Shown: positions 14,378-23,691 of the stretch, piece by piece
Numbering within the stretch: the stretch's first letter is position 1
How the letters are laid out: every line of letters starts with the position of its first letter
Translations under genes and position numbers: made by a program
The notes under the pieces: generated by a model
What the model was told of the DNA's origin: nothing
Seen by the model: the letters and a program-made list of their open reading frames with translations, nothing else
The model's database searches: none
Source: CAYWMP01 sp964459445
Lineage (GTDB): Bacteria > Desulfobacterota > DSM-4660 > Desulfatiglandales > HGW-15
Assembly: GCA_964459445.1 (NCBI GenBank)
Contig: CAYWMP010000081.1
Location: 1-25,182, forward strand
Length of the DNA stretch: 25,182 nt
Reading direction: 5' to 3'

Positions 14378-16084
14378 ATGGTCAATCCTGACCCCAAAGC
14401 CCCGCATTCTGAACTTGCTGAGCGCCTTCAAAAACTTATGTTTTTGAGGGTTCTCTTTGTATCCTTCCTCCTGGGCGCGTCTATTTTTATCCAAATTAGG
14501 GAGACGAAAACCTATTTCGGTGATATCCAGACGGCCCATTACGTCCTCATTGCGACCGTTTACTTCCTTACCTTTATCTACGTCGTCCTCTTCAAACGCA
14601 GCCAAAATTTGATCGGCCTAGCCTATGGCCAGCTTTTGATGGATACTTTCATCGTAACGGCCATGATCTACACGACGGGCGGCATCGAAAGCATCTTCTC
14701 CTTTCTCTACATCCTCACTATCATCAACAGCAGTATTATCCTATACCGCAGAGGAGGCATGACCATCGCCTCGGCAAGCAGCATCCTTTATGGGCTGTTG
14801 CTTGATCTGCATTACTATGACGTTATTCACCCTCTCGGAAGCCGTTTGCTCTACCCTGCCGAGTACCAAAGCATTTATATCTTCTACATGATCCTCGTGA
14901 ACATCGTCGCCTTTTACCTTGTGGCATTCCTGAGCAGTTATCCTTCCGAACAGGCGCGCAAGAGCCGTGTTGAACTCAGGGCCAAAGAGGTTGATCTCGT
15001 TAAATTGGAAGCCCTCAATGAGTGGATTATCCAAAGTATCACCTCGGGTCTCATAACCCTCGATGATCGTAAGAGGATCATTCTTTTTAATCCCGCTGCC
15101 GAGGCCATTTTCGGTGTTAATGCAAACCAGGCGGTTGGGAAGAGGGTGACGGAGGTCCTCCCATTCCTGGAGGATCACCTGATGGTGGATCCACCAGCCG
15201 GGGAAAGGGATTCCAATTCTCCTGAATTTATCGATCTCCCCTTTCTTAGACAAGATGGCGAGAGGCTATTTCTTCGGTTCTCTATTTCGCCCTTAAGCCT
15301 CCCGGAAGGTATGCAGCGGGGGCAAATCCTGTTCTTCCAGGACCTCACTAAGATAAAACAGATTGAAGAGGAGATGAAAAAAGTAGAGGGTTTGGCACTT
15401 ATCGGCGAGCTTGCCGCCGGCATCGCCCATGAGATCCGAAACCCAATGGCCTCCATCAGCGGGTCCTTTCAGATGTTGAAAGAAGGGCTTGAGTACGATG
15501 ATGTCAAAAAACGACTGGTGGACATCATTACCCGGGAGATAAGCCGATTAAATAACTTGGTCAATGATTTTTTACTCTTCGCCCGTCCGAAACCGGCCAT
15601 TTTTCAGAGATGCGATCTCAACCAGCTTATCTATGAATCCTTGGAGTTGTTCCAAAACAGCGGGAATTGGTCTCAGAACATGCACATTGAAACGGATTTC
15701 CGTCAACCCTTGCTTATTGAATCCGATCCCGAGCAATTAAAACAAGTGATGTGGAATCTTTTCCTCAATGCCGGCGAAGCCATGGAGGATGGCGGCGAGC
15801 TTCGAATAATCACCGAGATGAAAAGTTCTCCCTTTAGTCGAGAAAACAAGAGGGAGTCGGCCAGAATTACGGTCAGAGACTCGGGCGAAGGTTTTAGCGA
15901 AAAGGCCTTGGTCCATATCTTCACACCCTTTTTCACGACAAAAACAGGCGGTTCAGGGCTCGGATTGGCCATTGTTAAGCGTATTGTAGAGGGGTTGAAA
16001 GGCTCGGTTCATGGGACAAATCATTCCGATGGCGGGGCTGAGGTGACTATCACCCTCCATCCATTCCCATCTTCTCAAAGCTGA
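14378..16084 (+). CDS. PilS-like membrane sensor histidine kinase
   Basis: A 568-residue sensor kinase. About six hydrophobic segments lie between residues 22 and 187. A short helical linker and a PAS domain (about 212-325) follow. The HisKA phosphoacceptor is His351 (GIAHEIRNP), and the ATP-binding domain has the N-box DPEQLKQVMWNLFLNAGEAM, VRDSGEGF and GGSGLGLAIVKRI. The topology and the adjoining pilC suggest PilS, which activates the sigma-54 regulator PilR to control pilin. No response regulator follows. Instead there is a repeat tract and then an unrelated gene, so the partner must be elsewhere, or the pair has been split. There is no clear ribosome site, and coupling to pilC across 10 nt is likely. 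Confidence 0.87.
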   Translation: MVNPDPKAPHSELAERLQKLMFLRVLFVSFLLGASIFIQIRETKTYFGDIQTAHYVLIATVYFLTFIYVVLFKRSQNLIGLAYGQLLMDTFIVTAMIYTTGGIESIFSFLYILTIINSSIILYRRGGMTIASASSILYGLLLDLHYYDVIHPLGSRLLYPAEYQSIYIFYMILVNIVAFYLVAFLSSYPSEQARKSRVELRAKEVDLVKLEALNEWIIQSITSGLITLDDRKRIILFNPAAEAIFGVNANQAVGKRVTEVLPFLEDHLMVDPPAGERDSNSPEFIDLPFLRQDGERLFLRFSISPLSLPEGMQRGQILFFQDLTKIKQIEEEMKKVEGLALIGELAAGIAHEIRNPMASISGSFQMLKEGLEYDDVKKRLVDIITREISRLNNLVNDFLLFARPKPAIFQRCDLNQLIYESLELFQNSGNWSQNMHIETDFRQPLLIESDPEQLKQVMWNLFLNAGEAMEDGGELRIITEMKSSPFSRENKRESARITVRDSGEGFSEKALVHIFTPFFTTKTGGSGLGLAIVKRIVEGLKGSVHGTNHSDGGAEVTITLHPFPSSQS

Positions 16085-16287
16085 CCCATACGGGAGGCAA
16101 AGGTTCAGGGGTTCAGGGGCTAAAAGGTTAAAATGTTCTTCCGCTCAGCGCAGGCGCTTTCGCCGCGTGAATCATCAACCTTGAACGCCTGCCTGCGCGA
16201 TGCCGCTACGGCGATGGCAGGGAGAACTTCGAACCTGGAACCTTTAGTTCGGGTCCCTCGTGATCTAGTGTTTAGAACAAAATTTAC
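16085..16287. repeat. Repeat-filled gap after the histidine kinase gene
   Basis: AAAGGTTC (16099-16106) and GAACCTTT (16238-16245), each followed inward by more TTC/GAA words, bracket a GC-rich middle. The middle carries the 24-bp word shared with 4165-4188 (here 16146-16169, one mismatch). It also has a stem CTGCC...GGCAG around 16190-16220. There is no gene. The gap lies where a pilR gene would be expected. Confidence 0.55.
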
Positions 16288-18828
16288 GTGATGAATCAAA
16301 GCAATAACCAGAACCCATCCATCCTAGACGAGTCGTGGTTTTCCCATATCAGGCGACCAAGCCGGTATATGGGAAATGAGATCAATGCCATAAAAAAGGA
16401 TCCTCAGACCGTGGAGGTTTCCATAGCCCTGGGCTTCCCCGATGTCTACGAAGTGGGAATGTCCCATCTGGGCTTGAAAATACTCTATCAAATCCTGAAC
16501 AGCCAGGACTGGATTGCAGCGGAAAGGGTCTTTTGTCCCTGGGTGGATCTCGAAGTGGAATTAAGAGACAGAAAACGGCCCCTGACTACCCTTGAATCCA
16601 ATAGGTCTGTCTCGTCCTTCGATGTTGTGGGCTTCAGCTTGCAACATGAACTTTGTGCAACAAATGTGCTCACCATGCTTGATCTCGCAGGCATTCCATT
16701 TCTTGCAGAGGAAAGAAACAGCGCCTTCCCCTTGATCATCGGCGGGGGACCCGCTGCATTCAATTCGGAACCGGTTTTGGGTTTGTTCGATGCCATACTG
16801 ATAGGAGACGGTGAAGTTGCCACCCTTGAAATCTGCAAGACGATCCGGGAGGTAAAGCGTCGGAGCGTCACTTCAAAAAGGGATATTCTGATTCAATTAT
16901 CGAAAATCCAAGGCGTCTATGTCCCGGCCTTTTTTGACGTCCAATACGAAGCGGACGGCAAAATAGGTCGTATAGAAAGCAACCTTCCCGGCTATGAAAG
17001 AGTGGAAAAGGCCATCGTTCCTGACATCGAACAATGCCCTTTCCCGGCTGCCCAGGTGGTCCCCTTTGCAGAACTCGTTCATGACCGTCTTTCCATAGAA
17101 ATCTCAAGGGGCTGCACCCGGGGTTGCCGTTTTTGTCAAGCGGGAATGATTTACCGCCCAGTAAGAGAGCGGCGGCCTGAGTCGATTATTGAGCATGCGC
17201 ACCAGGGCCTTTGCCACACGGGTTTCGATGAGTTGTCTCTTCTCTCCCTCAGTTCGGGCGATTATAGCTGCATCGGGCCGCTTCTCAAAGAACTCATGGA
17301 CCGGCATTCAAAAGACAGGGTCGCCGTTAGTTTCCCCTCTCTGAGGGTAGACAGTCTGGATCCCCAATGGTTTGATGAAATCAAAAGGGTGAGAAAGACC
17401 GGATTTACACTGGCGCCGGAGGCGGGAAACGACCGACTCAGAAGGATCGTCAACAAGGCCCTGACCGATAATGACATCCTGGAGACCTCTCGAGCCGTTT
17501 ATGGGGCCGGATGGAATTTGATCAAGCTTTATTTCATGGTCGGCCTGCCTGGGGAAGATGATAAAGACCTGGAAGACCTTATCCAGCTGGCTTTGAAAGT
17601 CAGCCGCTTGGCAAAGAATAGGGGTCGGGGAGCCAATCTCAATGTAAGTCTGGCAACCTTCGTCCCCAAATCCCACACGCCTTTTATGTGGTTCCCCCAA
17701 ATCCCGCTGGAGGAGAGTGTAAGAAGGATAGGTCATATCCAAGAAGCCCTGGACCGTCATCGATGGATTCGGGTCAAGTGGAATCAACCGGAAATGAGTT
17801 GGCTTGAGGGGGTATTCGCAAGAGGTGACAGAAGGCTGCTGGAGGTTGTGGCCACGGCCTGGAAACTGGGTGCACGTTTCGATGCCTGGGGCGAACAATT
17901 TAAAAAGGATCTTTGGGACCAGGCCTTTGAGAGATCAGGACTCGATCCAGGTTTTTATCTTTATCGATCCAGATCATTCGATGAAATCCTTCCCTGGGAT
18001 CATTTAAAGAGCGGCGTCAAAAAAGGGTACCTAAAGCAAGAATGGGAAAGAGCAATGGCCCAAAGACATACCCCTGATTGCCGCGATCAGTGTCTGGAAT
18101 GCGGGGTTTGTGACCATACCCTGGTCGACCCGGTGATCCAAAGGGATTGGGGGCCCGATTTAAAGACGATATACCAGAACTCTGAGCGCACCGAATCCGA
18201 TGAAAAGACCCTGCGTCTGACTTTTTCCAAAACCGGCGTGGCCAGATGTCTGGGCCATCTGGAACTGATGCGGGCCTTTATCAGGGGACTAAAGAGAGCA
18301 GGCCTGAACCTGGTTTACTCCCAGGGTTTTCACCCCCTCCCAAAGGTTTCATTTGCTTCTGCGCTCCCGGTCGGCGTGGAGAGTATTGAGGAATCCGTGG
18401 ATTTTCAGATTCGCGATTCCCTCTCCCCCTCAGATGTAAAACAGCGAATCGGGCCCCAACTCCCTGAAGGGATTCGAATCATAAATGTCGAAAATATCAG
18501 TCGTCGTGCAAAAACAGCCCGAATAAAGGAGACCCATTTTACCATCACCATCAATGGACTGGTCCTGGATCTCTCCAATCTTGAAGGGTTTTTAGCCTCA
18601 GATGCCTTCCCCATTGTCAAATCGGGGAAAAAGGGTAAAAAAAACGTGGATGCACGGCAAGTCGTGAAATCCATGGCACTGGACAACCAGGGGATGATAA
18701 AACTGGTTATGAAACACATCAATGGCCCGCAGCTCAAGCCGATTGAGATTGTAATGGCTGTTTTCGGCTTGACCCAAAGTGAAGCAGAATCCTTAAGGGT
18801 ATTGAAAACAAGGCAAGTGATAGAATAA
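16288..18828 (+). CDS. Radical SAM protein (TIGR03960-like) fused to a DUF2344 domain
   Basis: An 846-residue protein. The N-terminal part (about 40-230) resembles the B12-binding-like domain of these enzymes. The radical SAM core follows, with the iron-sulfur motif CTRGCRFC (Cys276, Cys280, Cys283). A second cysteine cluster, CRDQCLECGVC, lies near 610-620. From about residue 643 a DUF2344 (radical SAM-linked, TIGR03936) domain begins (LTFSKTGVARCLGHLELMRAF) and ends at 846. In many bacteria these two parts are separate adjacent genes beside ribonuclease G; here they are one. The substrate is unknown, but linkage to rng suggests RNA or ribosome modification. Start GTG 16288 or ATG 16291 is undecided because no ribosome site is clear. 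Confidence 0.88.
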   Translation: MMNQSNNQNPSILDESWFSHIRRPSRYMGNEINAIKKDPQTVEVSIALGFPDVYEVGMSHLGLKILYQILNSQDWIAAERVFCPWVDLEVELRDRKRPLTTLESNRSVSSFDVVGFSLQHELCATNVLTMLDLAGIPFLAEERNSAFPLIIGGGPAAFNSEPVLGLFDAILIGDGEVATLEICKTIREVKRRSVTSKRDILIQLSKIQGVYVPAFFDVQYEADGKIGRIESNLPGYERVEKAIVPDIEQCPFPAAQVVPFAELVHDRLSIEISRGCTRGCRFCQAGMIYRPVRERRPESIIEHAHQGLCHTGFDELSLLSLSSGDYSCIGPLLKELMDRHSKDRVAVSFPSLRVDSLDPQWFDEIKRVRKTGFTLAPEAGNDRLRRIVNKALTDNDILETSRAVYGAGWNLIKLYFMVGLPGEDDKDLEDLIQLALKVSRLAKNRGRGANLNVSLATFVPKSHTPFMWFPQIPLEESVRRIGHIQEALDRHRWIRVKWNQPEMSWLEGVFARGDRRLLEVVATAWKLGARFDAWGEQFKKDLWDQAFERSGLDPGFYLYRSRSFDEILPWDHLKSGVKKGYLKQEWERAMAQRHTPDCRDQCLECGVCDHTLVDPVIQRDWGPDLKTIYQNSERTESDEKTLRLTFSKTGVARCLGHLELMRAFIRGLKRAGLNLVYSQGFHPLPKVSFASALPVGVESIEESVDFQIRDSLSPSDVKQRIGPQLPEGIRIINVENISRRAKTARIKETHFTITINGLVLDLSNLEGFLASDAFPIVKSGKKGKKNVDARQVVKSMALDNQGMIKLVMKHINGPQLKPIEIVMAVFGLTQSEAESLRVLKTRQVIE

Positions 18829-18933
18829 CAACCTGATTGACTAATGTGCTCAGAAATGACTAAAATCCTCTTTTTGAGTGGGTAAAGTGAAGCGCCTTTC
18901 GACCCTTTAGACAATTCAGACTCCCCAAAAAAA

Positions 18934-20469
18934 ATGATGCCCAGCGAACTACTGATCAATGCAAGACCCCATGAGACACGCGTGGCCCTTGTAGAGAATG
19001 GCGTTGTGGTTGAACTCCACATTGAGAGAAAAACGGGGCAGGAGCTCATGGGCAACATCTATCGCGGTCGTGTTGTAAGGGTCCTTCCCGGCATGCAGGC
19101 ATCCTTTGTTGATATTGCTCTTGATCGCAGCGCCTTCCTCTACGTCTCAGACGTGCACAAGGATTTTGAAGAATTGGAGCAACTGATGCTCCAAAACAGC
19201 CTTGCCGAAGACACACTCTTCCACCAGGAAGGCGAGGAATCCAAGCCAAGTCCCATTTCAGGAATTCCCTTCAATATCGAAGATCTCCTCCATGAAGGCC
19301 AGGACATCATGGTTCAGGTGGCAAAAGAACCAATAGGAACCAAAGGCGCCCGCCTCACCTCTCATGTCTCCTTACCCGGCCGTCATCTCGTCCTCATGCC
19401 CACCGTAAACCATATCGGTGTTTCCAGACGAATTGAAGATCCTGCCGAAAGAGAACGATTAAGGACCACGATCCAGGATATTCGACCCAATAGCTACGGT
19501 TTCATAGCGAGAACCGTGAGCGAGGGCGCCGAGAGGAGCAAACTGAAATCCGAAATGGATTTCCTGCTTAAGTTATGGACAAATATACAAGAGAAGATGT
19601 CCCGATCCTCCGGACCGGAATTGCTGCATCGGGATCTGACGATTTCATTGCGCTCTGTTCGCGATCTGTTCACCCGTGAAGTGGATCGACTCATTATTGA
19701 TTCAGAAGAAGAGTACAACAAGATCATGGCGTTTATTGATACCTTTGCCCCGCGATTGAAGTATTCGGCGGAACTCTATGATGGGACGGATCCGCTGTTT
19801 GATGCCTATGGCATCGAAATGGAAATCTCGCGCGGTCTCGATAAAAAGATCTGGCTAAAATCAGGCGGGTATATCGTCATTGAATTAACCGAGGCCCTGA
19901 CTGCCATCGATGTCAACACGGGCAGCTATGTCGGAAAAAGAAACCTCGAAGAAACGATCCTGAAAACCAACCTTGAAGCGGTTAAAGAAATTGCTTACCA
20001 GTTGCGTCTCAGAAATATAGGGGGCTTGCTTGTCATCGATTTTATCGATATGGAAAAAAAGGCCAATAGGGATCGGGTCCATATGGCCCTTAAAGAATCA
20101 TTGAGCAAGGATAAGGCCAAAACCCATGTCCTGCGGATGTCGGAACTTGGCCTTATCGAAATGACGAGGAAGAGAACCCGGGAGAATTTGAATAGACTCC
20201 TGACCGAACCCTGCCACTATTGCGAAGGCCGAGGAAACCTGAAATCGAAAAAAACCATATGTTTCGAGATATTCAGGGATCTCGAGAGGGAGACCTCCAC
20301 CAACAACGATGGCGGCAACATCTATGTGGAAGTCGAACCTGAAATAGCCAGTATGCTCAAGGAAGAGGAACAGGAATCCATCATAGATCTTGAAAAACGG
20401 ATTAACAGAAGGATCATCATCCTTGCCAGAGAGGGCTTCCATTTGGAACAGTATGAGTTAGCCACATGA
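18934..20469 (+). CDS. rng: Ribonuclease G/E
   Basis: A 511-residue endoribonuclease of the RNase E/G family, close in length to E. coli RNase G and without the long RNase E scaffold tail. It has an S1-like domain (about 37-128), an RNase H-like region and a DNase I-like catalytic region. The magnesium-binding aspartates lie in TAIDVNTG and in IDFIDM. The zinc-link motif CHYCEGRG shows the usual CxxC. It probably trims rRNA precursors and turns over mRNA in the cytoplasm. It starts 105 nt after the radical SAM gene, an association found in many genomes, but rplU and rpmA, which often follow rng, do not. The start is MM at 18934; ATG at 18937 is equally possible. Confidence 0.95.
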   Translation: MMPSELLINARPHETRVALVENGVVVELHIERKTGQELMGNIYRGRVVRVLPGMQASFVDIALDRSAFLYVSDVHKDFEELEQLMLQNSLAEDTLFHQEGEESKPSPISGIPFNIEDLLHEGQDIMVQVAKEPIGTKGARLTSHVSLPGRHLVLMPTVNHIGVSRRIEDPAERERLRTTIQDIRPNSYGFIARTVSEGAERSKLKSEMDFLLKLWTNIQEKMSRSSGPELLHRDLTISLRSVRDLFTREVDRLIIDSEEEYNKIMAFIDTFAPRLKYSAELYDGTDPLFDAYGIEMEISRGLDKKIWLKSGGYIVIELTEALTAIDVNTGSYVGKRNLEETILKTNLEAVKEIAYQLRLRNIGGLLVIDFIDMEKKANRDRVHMALKESLSKDKAKTHVLRMSELGLIEMTRKRTRENLNRLLTEPCHYCEGRGNLKSKKTICFEIFRDLERETSTNNDGGNIYVEVEPEIASMLKEEEQESIIDLEKRINRRIIILAREGFHLEQYELAT

Positions 20470-20551
20470 ACTAAAAGCCCCCCCGCCTCTTCGATTTGCG
20501 GAAAACTGTTTGAGTCTGTTATGCCACACCCCGAATCGCGACAGACCATTA

Positions 20552-20584
20552 TTGGAGCCATCTTCCTTGTCTAAATGGCTCCAA
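20552..20584. other. Perfect 10-bp hairpin between rng and the CHASE2-kinase gene
   Basis: TTGGAGCCAT (20552-20561) and ATGGCTCCAA (20575-20584) pair perfectly around a 13-nt loop. No T-run follows, so it is a poor intrinsic terminator. It could attenuate or protect the rng transcript. The 162-nt gap holds no gene. Confidence 0.45.
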
Positions 20585-20631
20585 CTTAAACAAGTCTTTC
20601 TATCTAAAATGCACGCCCTATAGATTCCATT

Positions 20632-23139
20632 ATGCCAAACAGAAATTTGAAATGGCTTAGGCTCTCAGGGATTCTCATCATCCTGATTTTCATGCTTCTT
20701 TCTTTCAAGGAAGCATTTTTCATGGATGATCTGGACCAAGCCGTCTATGAATTTGAATCCGGTTTCCTGGCGCCACCCGGGGATTTTAGTCATAGAATCG
20801 TTGTCGTTGAAATCGATGATGATACCATCAAAACCTATGGCCAACCCTGGATTTGGCTTCGTCGCCATTTGGCACAGGTGGTCGATATTCTCAACAACGA
20901 TGGCGTGAGGCTTATCGGCATTAATATTCCCCTTCTCGCCGAAGAACGCCACCTCGCCCTGTCGGAAACTAAGGTCCTGCAAGAGAAGATCCGAACCCAA
21001 CCCTTTGCGCGAAAAAATCCCACTACGGAAAAATGGCTTTTGGAAAATCTCACCCTGTTCGAGCAGAAACTGGATGTGGACCGAAGATTGGCTGAAAGCA
21101 TCCAAAAAGCCGGCAATGTCATCCTGCTGGCGCCGGGACAAAAGGGAAAGGGATCGCTCGGCCCCAAAGGCCAAGACCTCGAGTTGGTCTCAGGGAATGT
21201 ATTGAAACGAGGTACGGTACCCGAGATCCACGAAAATGTTCATTCTTTAAGCCAAGTAATACCGCCCCTCCCCCTCTTCTCAAGCAAGGCCCTGGGAATC
21301 GGGTTTTCGTCAGAGGCGACGGAGGTCACAAAGGCGAGCCCTAACAAATACCCCATGGTCTACTCCAAAGAAGCGTTGCTTCTTCCATCCTTTCCCCTTC
21401 GGCTGGCCATCGCCTACCACAAACAGCGCCCGGAAACGGTCGTTGTTGAAGATCGGAACATTCGGCTCAACACGTTTTCCATACCCCTTTACCGGGGCGA
21501 GTTACTTATAAGGGCTGACGGCGGTCGGAGGGCATTCAAGCGTTATTCATTCGGGAACCTATTGGAATCCGGAAAACCAACCTCATCCTTGAGGGGAAGG
21601 ATTGTGCTTTTGGGCTTCAATACTGAAAATACGCGGCCATACCTTCCCACGGAATCCCAAGGACTCTCAAGCAACCAGTATGCCGCCTATGTGCTGGATA
21701 CGATTCTCAGAAAAACCTTCATCACGAGGCCGCCTTTCGCACGGTATATCGAACTTTCGGTAATGGCCGTGCTCGGGGTCCTCGCTATCCTTATTTTTCC
21801 TCAAAAGAGAGCCTTCAACGGGTTTCTATGGATGGCGGGTCTCGGAATGTTTATCCTCCTGTCCGGAGGGGTTTTGTTCATATTTGCTGACGTGTGGTTT
21901 AAAACAGCGGGCATCCTATGCTGCCTTTTTGCAATCTACTTCTCAACCCTTCTTTGGAAACTTGGTTTCAAACCCCATGCTGAAGATAAAATCGCCGAAT
22001 TGAATCGATCCCTGGGCCTCCGTCTCCAAAATCGCGGGCATTTGGACCTTGCCCTTGAAAGATACAAAGAACTGCCTTTGGATAAGGACACAAAAGAGCT
22101 TTTCTATAATCTGGGCCGCGATTTCGAAGACCAGGGTTTGCTCAGTGAGGCGCTTGCCGCTTACGAATACCTAGCCCCTATCGATGATGATACGGATCTT
22201 GCCCGGCGGATAACCGAACTGAATGCCAATAGCGGATTGGCCTCTGCAGAACCGCAGGAAAGTGCGAGGGAAATCTACTCGAATGTCGATGCTTCCATTA
22301 GGGTCGGTCCCTACCATCTGTTTGAAGAACTTGGCAGGGGGCCTATCGGCAAGGTATACGAAGCCCTTGATTCCCGTAACGAGCGCACTCTGGCCTTAAA
22401 GACCCTCCGTCTCGGAGGGACCTATGAGGAGAATGTCATCTCCAGTATTAAAGAGTGGTTTTTCAGGGAAGCCAAAATGGCGCGAAGACTTTCCCATCCT
22501 TTGATGGTGCCTGTTTATGACTTTGGAGAGGAAGAGGATCTCATCTATCTTGCCATGGAGTTGTTGAAGGGGCAGGAATTATCGAAGTTCACCAAAAAGG
22601 AAAACCTACTGCCCCTGCGAAAGGTATTGAATCTTGTGGGAGATATTGCTGAGGCCCTCGACTTTGCCCACAAGGCAGGCTTCCTTCACGGCAATTTAAA
22701 GCCCTCAAACGTCATTCTTCTCGATGAGGACAGGCTCAATCTGACTGATTTTGGTGTCTCGAGGCCTATTTTGTCATCCAGGACAAAATCCGGAGAAATC
22801 ATTGCCATCCCCGAGTATATGTCCCCGGAACAAATCATGGGACAAATGACGGATTCCCGATCCGATATCTTTTCCCTCGGCATTCTCTTTTACCAACTTC
22901 TCACAGGGGAATTGCCTTTTCAGGAAAAAAACCTGGACACCCTTTTACACAGAATCACCCAGGAAAAGCATCCCCCCCTGAGTGACTATAACCCCAAAGT
23001 ACCAAAGGTCTGCGAGCAAATTGCCGATAAGGCCCTTGCCAAGGACAGGCAAGACCGGTTTGCAAGCGCCGGAGAGATGGTCAAGGTCATCAGATATCTT
23101 GTTTCGAGGATAGATCAGGGCAAAGAAAAGAAGTCATGA
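20632..23139 (+). CDS. CHASE2 sensor with Ser/Thr protein kinase-like domain, catalytic Asp replaced
   Basis: An 835-residue membrane protein. TM1 is at about 11-29. A periplasmic CHASE2 sensor (about 50-350) follows, then three clustered TM helices (about 375-445). A cytosolic segment has helical repeats (RGHLDLALERYKEL and SEALAAYEYLA, TPR-like, about 460-530). The Hanks-type kinase domain starts near 560. The glycine loop GRGPIGKVYEA, Lys590 and Asp706 of DFG are intact. The catalytic-loop HRD is HGN (686-688), so the base aspartate is Asn, followed by LKPSN. Activity may be lost or strongly reduced, and the protein could signal by binding ATP or partners. No ribosome site is clear. The zinc-ribbon gene converges 15 nt past the stop. 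Confidence 0.88.
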   Translation: MPNRNLKWLRLSGILIILIFMLLSFKEAFFMDDLDQAVYEFESGFLAPPGDFSHRIVVVEIDDDTIKTYGQPWIWLRRHLAQVVDILNNDGVRLIGINIPLLAEERHLALSETKVLQEKIRTQPFARKNPTTEKWLLENLTLFEQKLDVDRRLAESIQKAGNVILLAPGQKGKGSLGPKGQDLELVSGNVLKRGTVPEIHENVHSLSQVIPPLPLFSSKALGIGFSSEATEVTKASPNKYPMVYSKEALLLPSFPLRLAIAYHKQRPETVVVEDRNIRLNTFSIPLYRGELLIRADGGRRAFKRYSFGNLLESGKPTSSLRGRIVLLGFNTENTRPYLPTESQGLSSNQYAAYVLDTILRKTFITRPPFARYIELSVMAVLGVLAILIFPQKRAFNGFLWMAGLGMFILLSGGVLFIFADVWFKTAGILCCLFAIYFSTLLWKLGFKPHAEDKIAELNRSLGLRLQNRGHLDLALERYKELPLDKDTKELFYNLGRDFEDQGLLSEALAAYEYLAPIDDDTDLARRITELNANSGLASAEPQESAREIYSNVDASIRVGPYHLFEELGRGPIGKVYEALDSRNERTLALKTLRLGGTYEENVISSIKEWFFREAKMARRLSHPLMVPVYDFGEEEDLIYLAMELLKGQELSKFTKKENLLPLRKVLNLVGDIAEALDFAHKAGFLHGNLKPSNVILLDEDRLNLTDFGVSRPILSSRTKSGEIIAIPEYMSPEQIMGQMTDSRSDIFSLGILFYQLLTGELPFQEKNLDTLLHRITQEKHPPLSDYNPKVPKVCEQIADKALAKDRQDRFASAGEMVKVIRYLVSRIDQGKEKKS

Positions 23140-23154
23140 AGGTCTAGGGGTTGG

Positions 23155-23406
23155 TCAGGGCCCAGCATCCCCTGCTATTTTTTGACCCTTGCGTAGGTTC
23201 TTGAAATCAATCAACTTTGACTCGATATGGTCCTTCTTGAATGTTTTTAGGCATTTCGTACATTGATAGAGTTCATCCGTTTCCATATCGTATATGAGAT
23301 CGTCGGAAAAATTGACGCCGTGGAATTTTACGGAGAAGTTATAGATCGGTTTGAAATCTTTATTATCGCATTCATCACATAAAAAATAATCCTGAACAGA
23401 CTCCAT
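23155..23406 (-). CDS. Small zinc-ribbon protein of unknown function
   Basis: I do not recognise the family. The 83 residues hold two CxxC pairs (Cys10/Cys13 and Cys49/Cys52), spaced as in a zinc ribbon. A mixed region between them is rich in aromatic and acidic residues, and a lysine-rich tail follows. I start it at ATG 23406, which has AGGGGGG 10 nt upstream. An ATG at 23451 would add 15 residues, but it lies inside a remnant of a repeat end and has no ribosome site. It converges with the kinase gene. It may bind nucleic acid or protein; nothing more specific can be supported. Confidence 0.65.
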   Translation of the reverse strand: MESVQDYFLCDECDNKDFKPIYNFSVKFHGVNFSDDLIYDMETDELYQCTKCLKTFKKDHIESKLIDFKNLRKGQKIAGDAGP

Positions 23407-23691
23407 TTTTCTTCTTCCCCCCTGGTTTCCCAATTCCATAGCGCTGTCCATCCAAAAATCAAAGATTCAAGGATGAGTGTTCACCATTCAGCCCAGTTGT
23501 TTGTTGTTTATTCTTTGCTGATCGCTGAAAGCTGACTCCTGAAAGCGCGAATCCGGAAAACGCCGTTTCCGGATGAGCACTACCTGAGAGGTTTTCGCTT
23601 TTATCCTATCTCAGTCTCTTTTTCAATGATTTTTTGTTTATGTGATACATGAATTGGGTCAGCATCCGCTTTTACCCAGCTGTGACGGGCG
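23407..23691. repeat. Repeat-rich gap between the zinc-ribbon and DUF1786 genes
   Basis: TGTCCATCCAAAAATC (about 23445-23460) resembles one end of the MITE at 12280. Then come GCTGA/GCTGAAAGC words (GCTGATCGCTGAAAGCTGAC at about 23518-23537). A palindrome at 23551-23574 has arms ATCCGGAAA and TTTCCGGAT. There is no gene. It looks like stacked remnants of intergenic repeats. Confidence 0.45.

Noticed and set aside
23140..23175. Intrinsic terminator between the kinase and zinc-ribbon genes
   Set aside because: AGGGG and CCCCT can pair before a T-run, but the stem is only 5 bp with a long loop and overlaps the coding end, so I do not call it.
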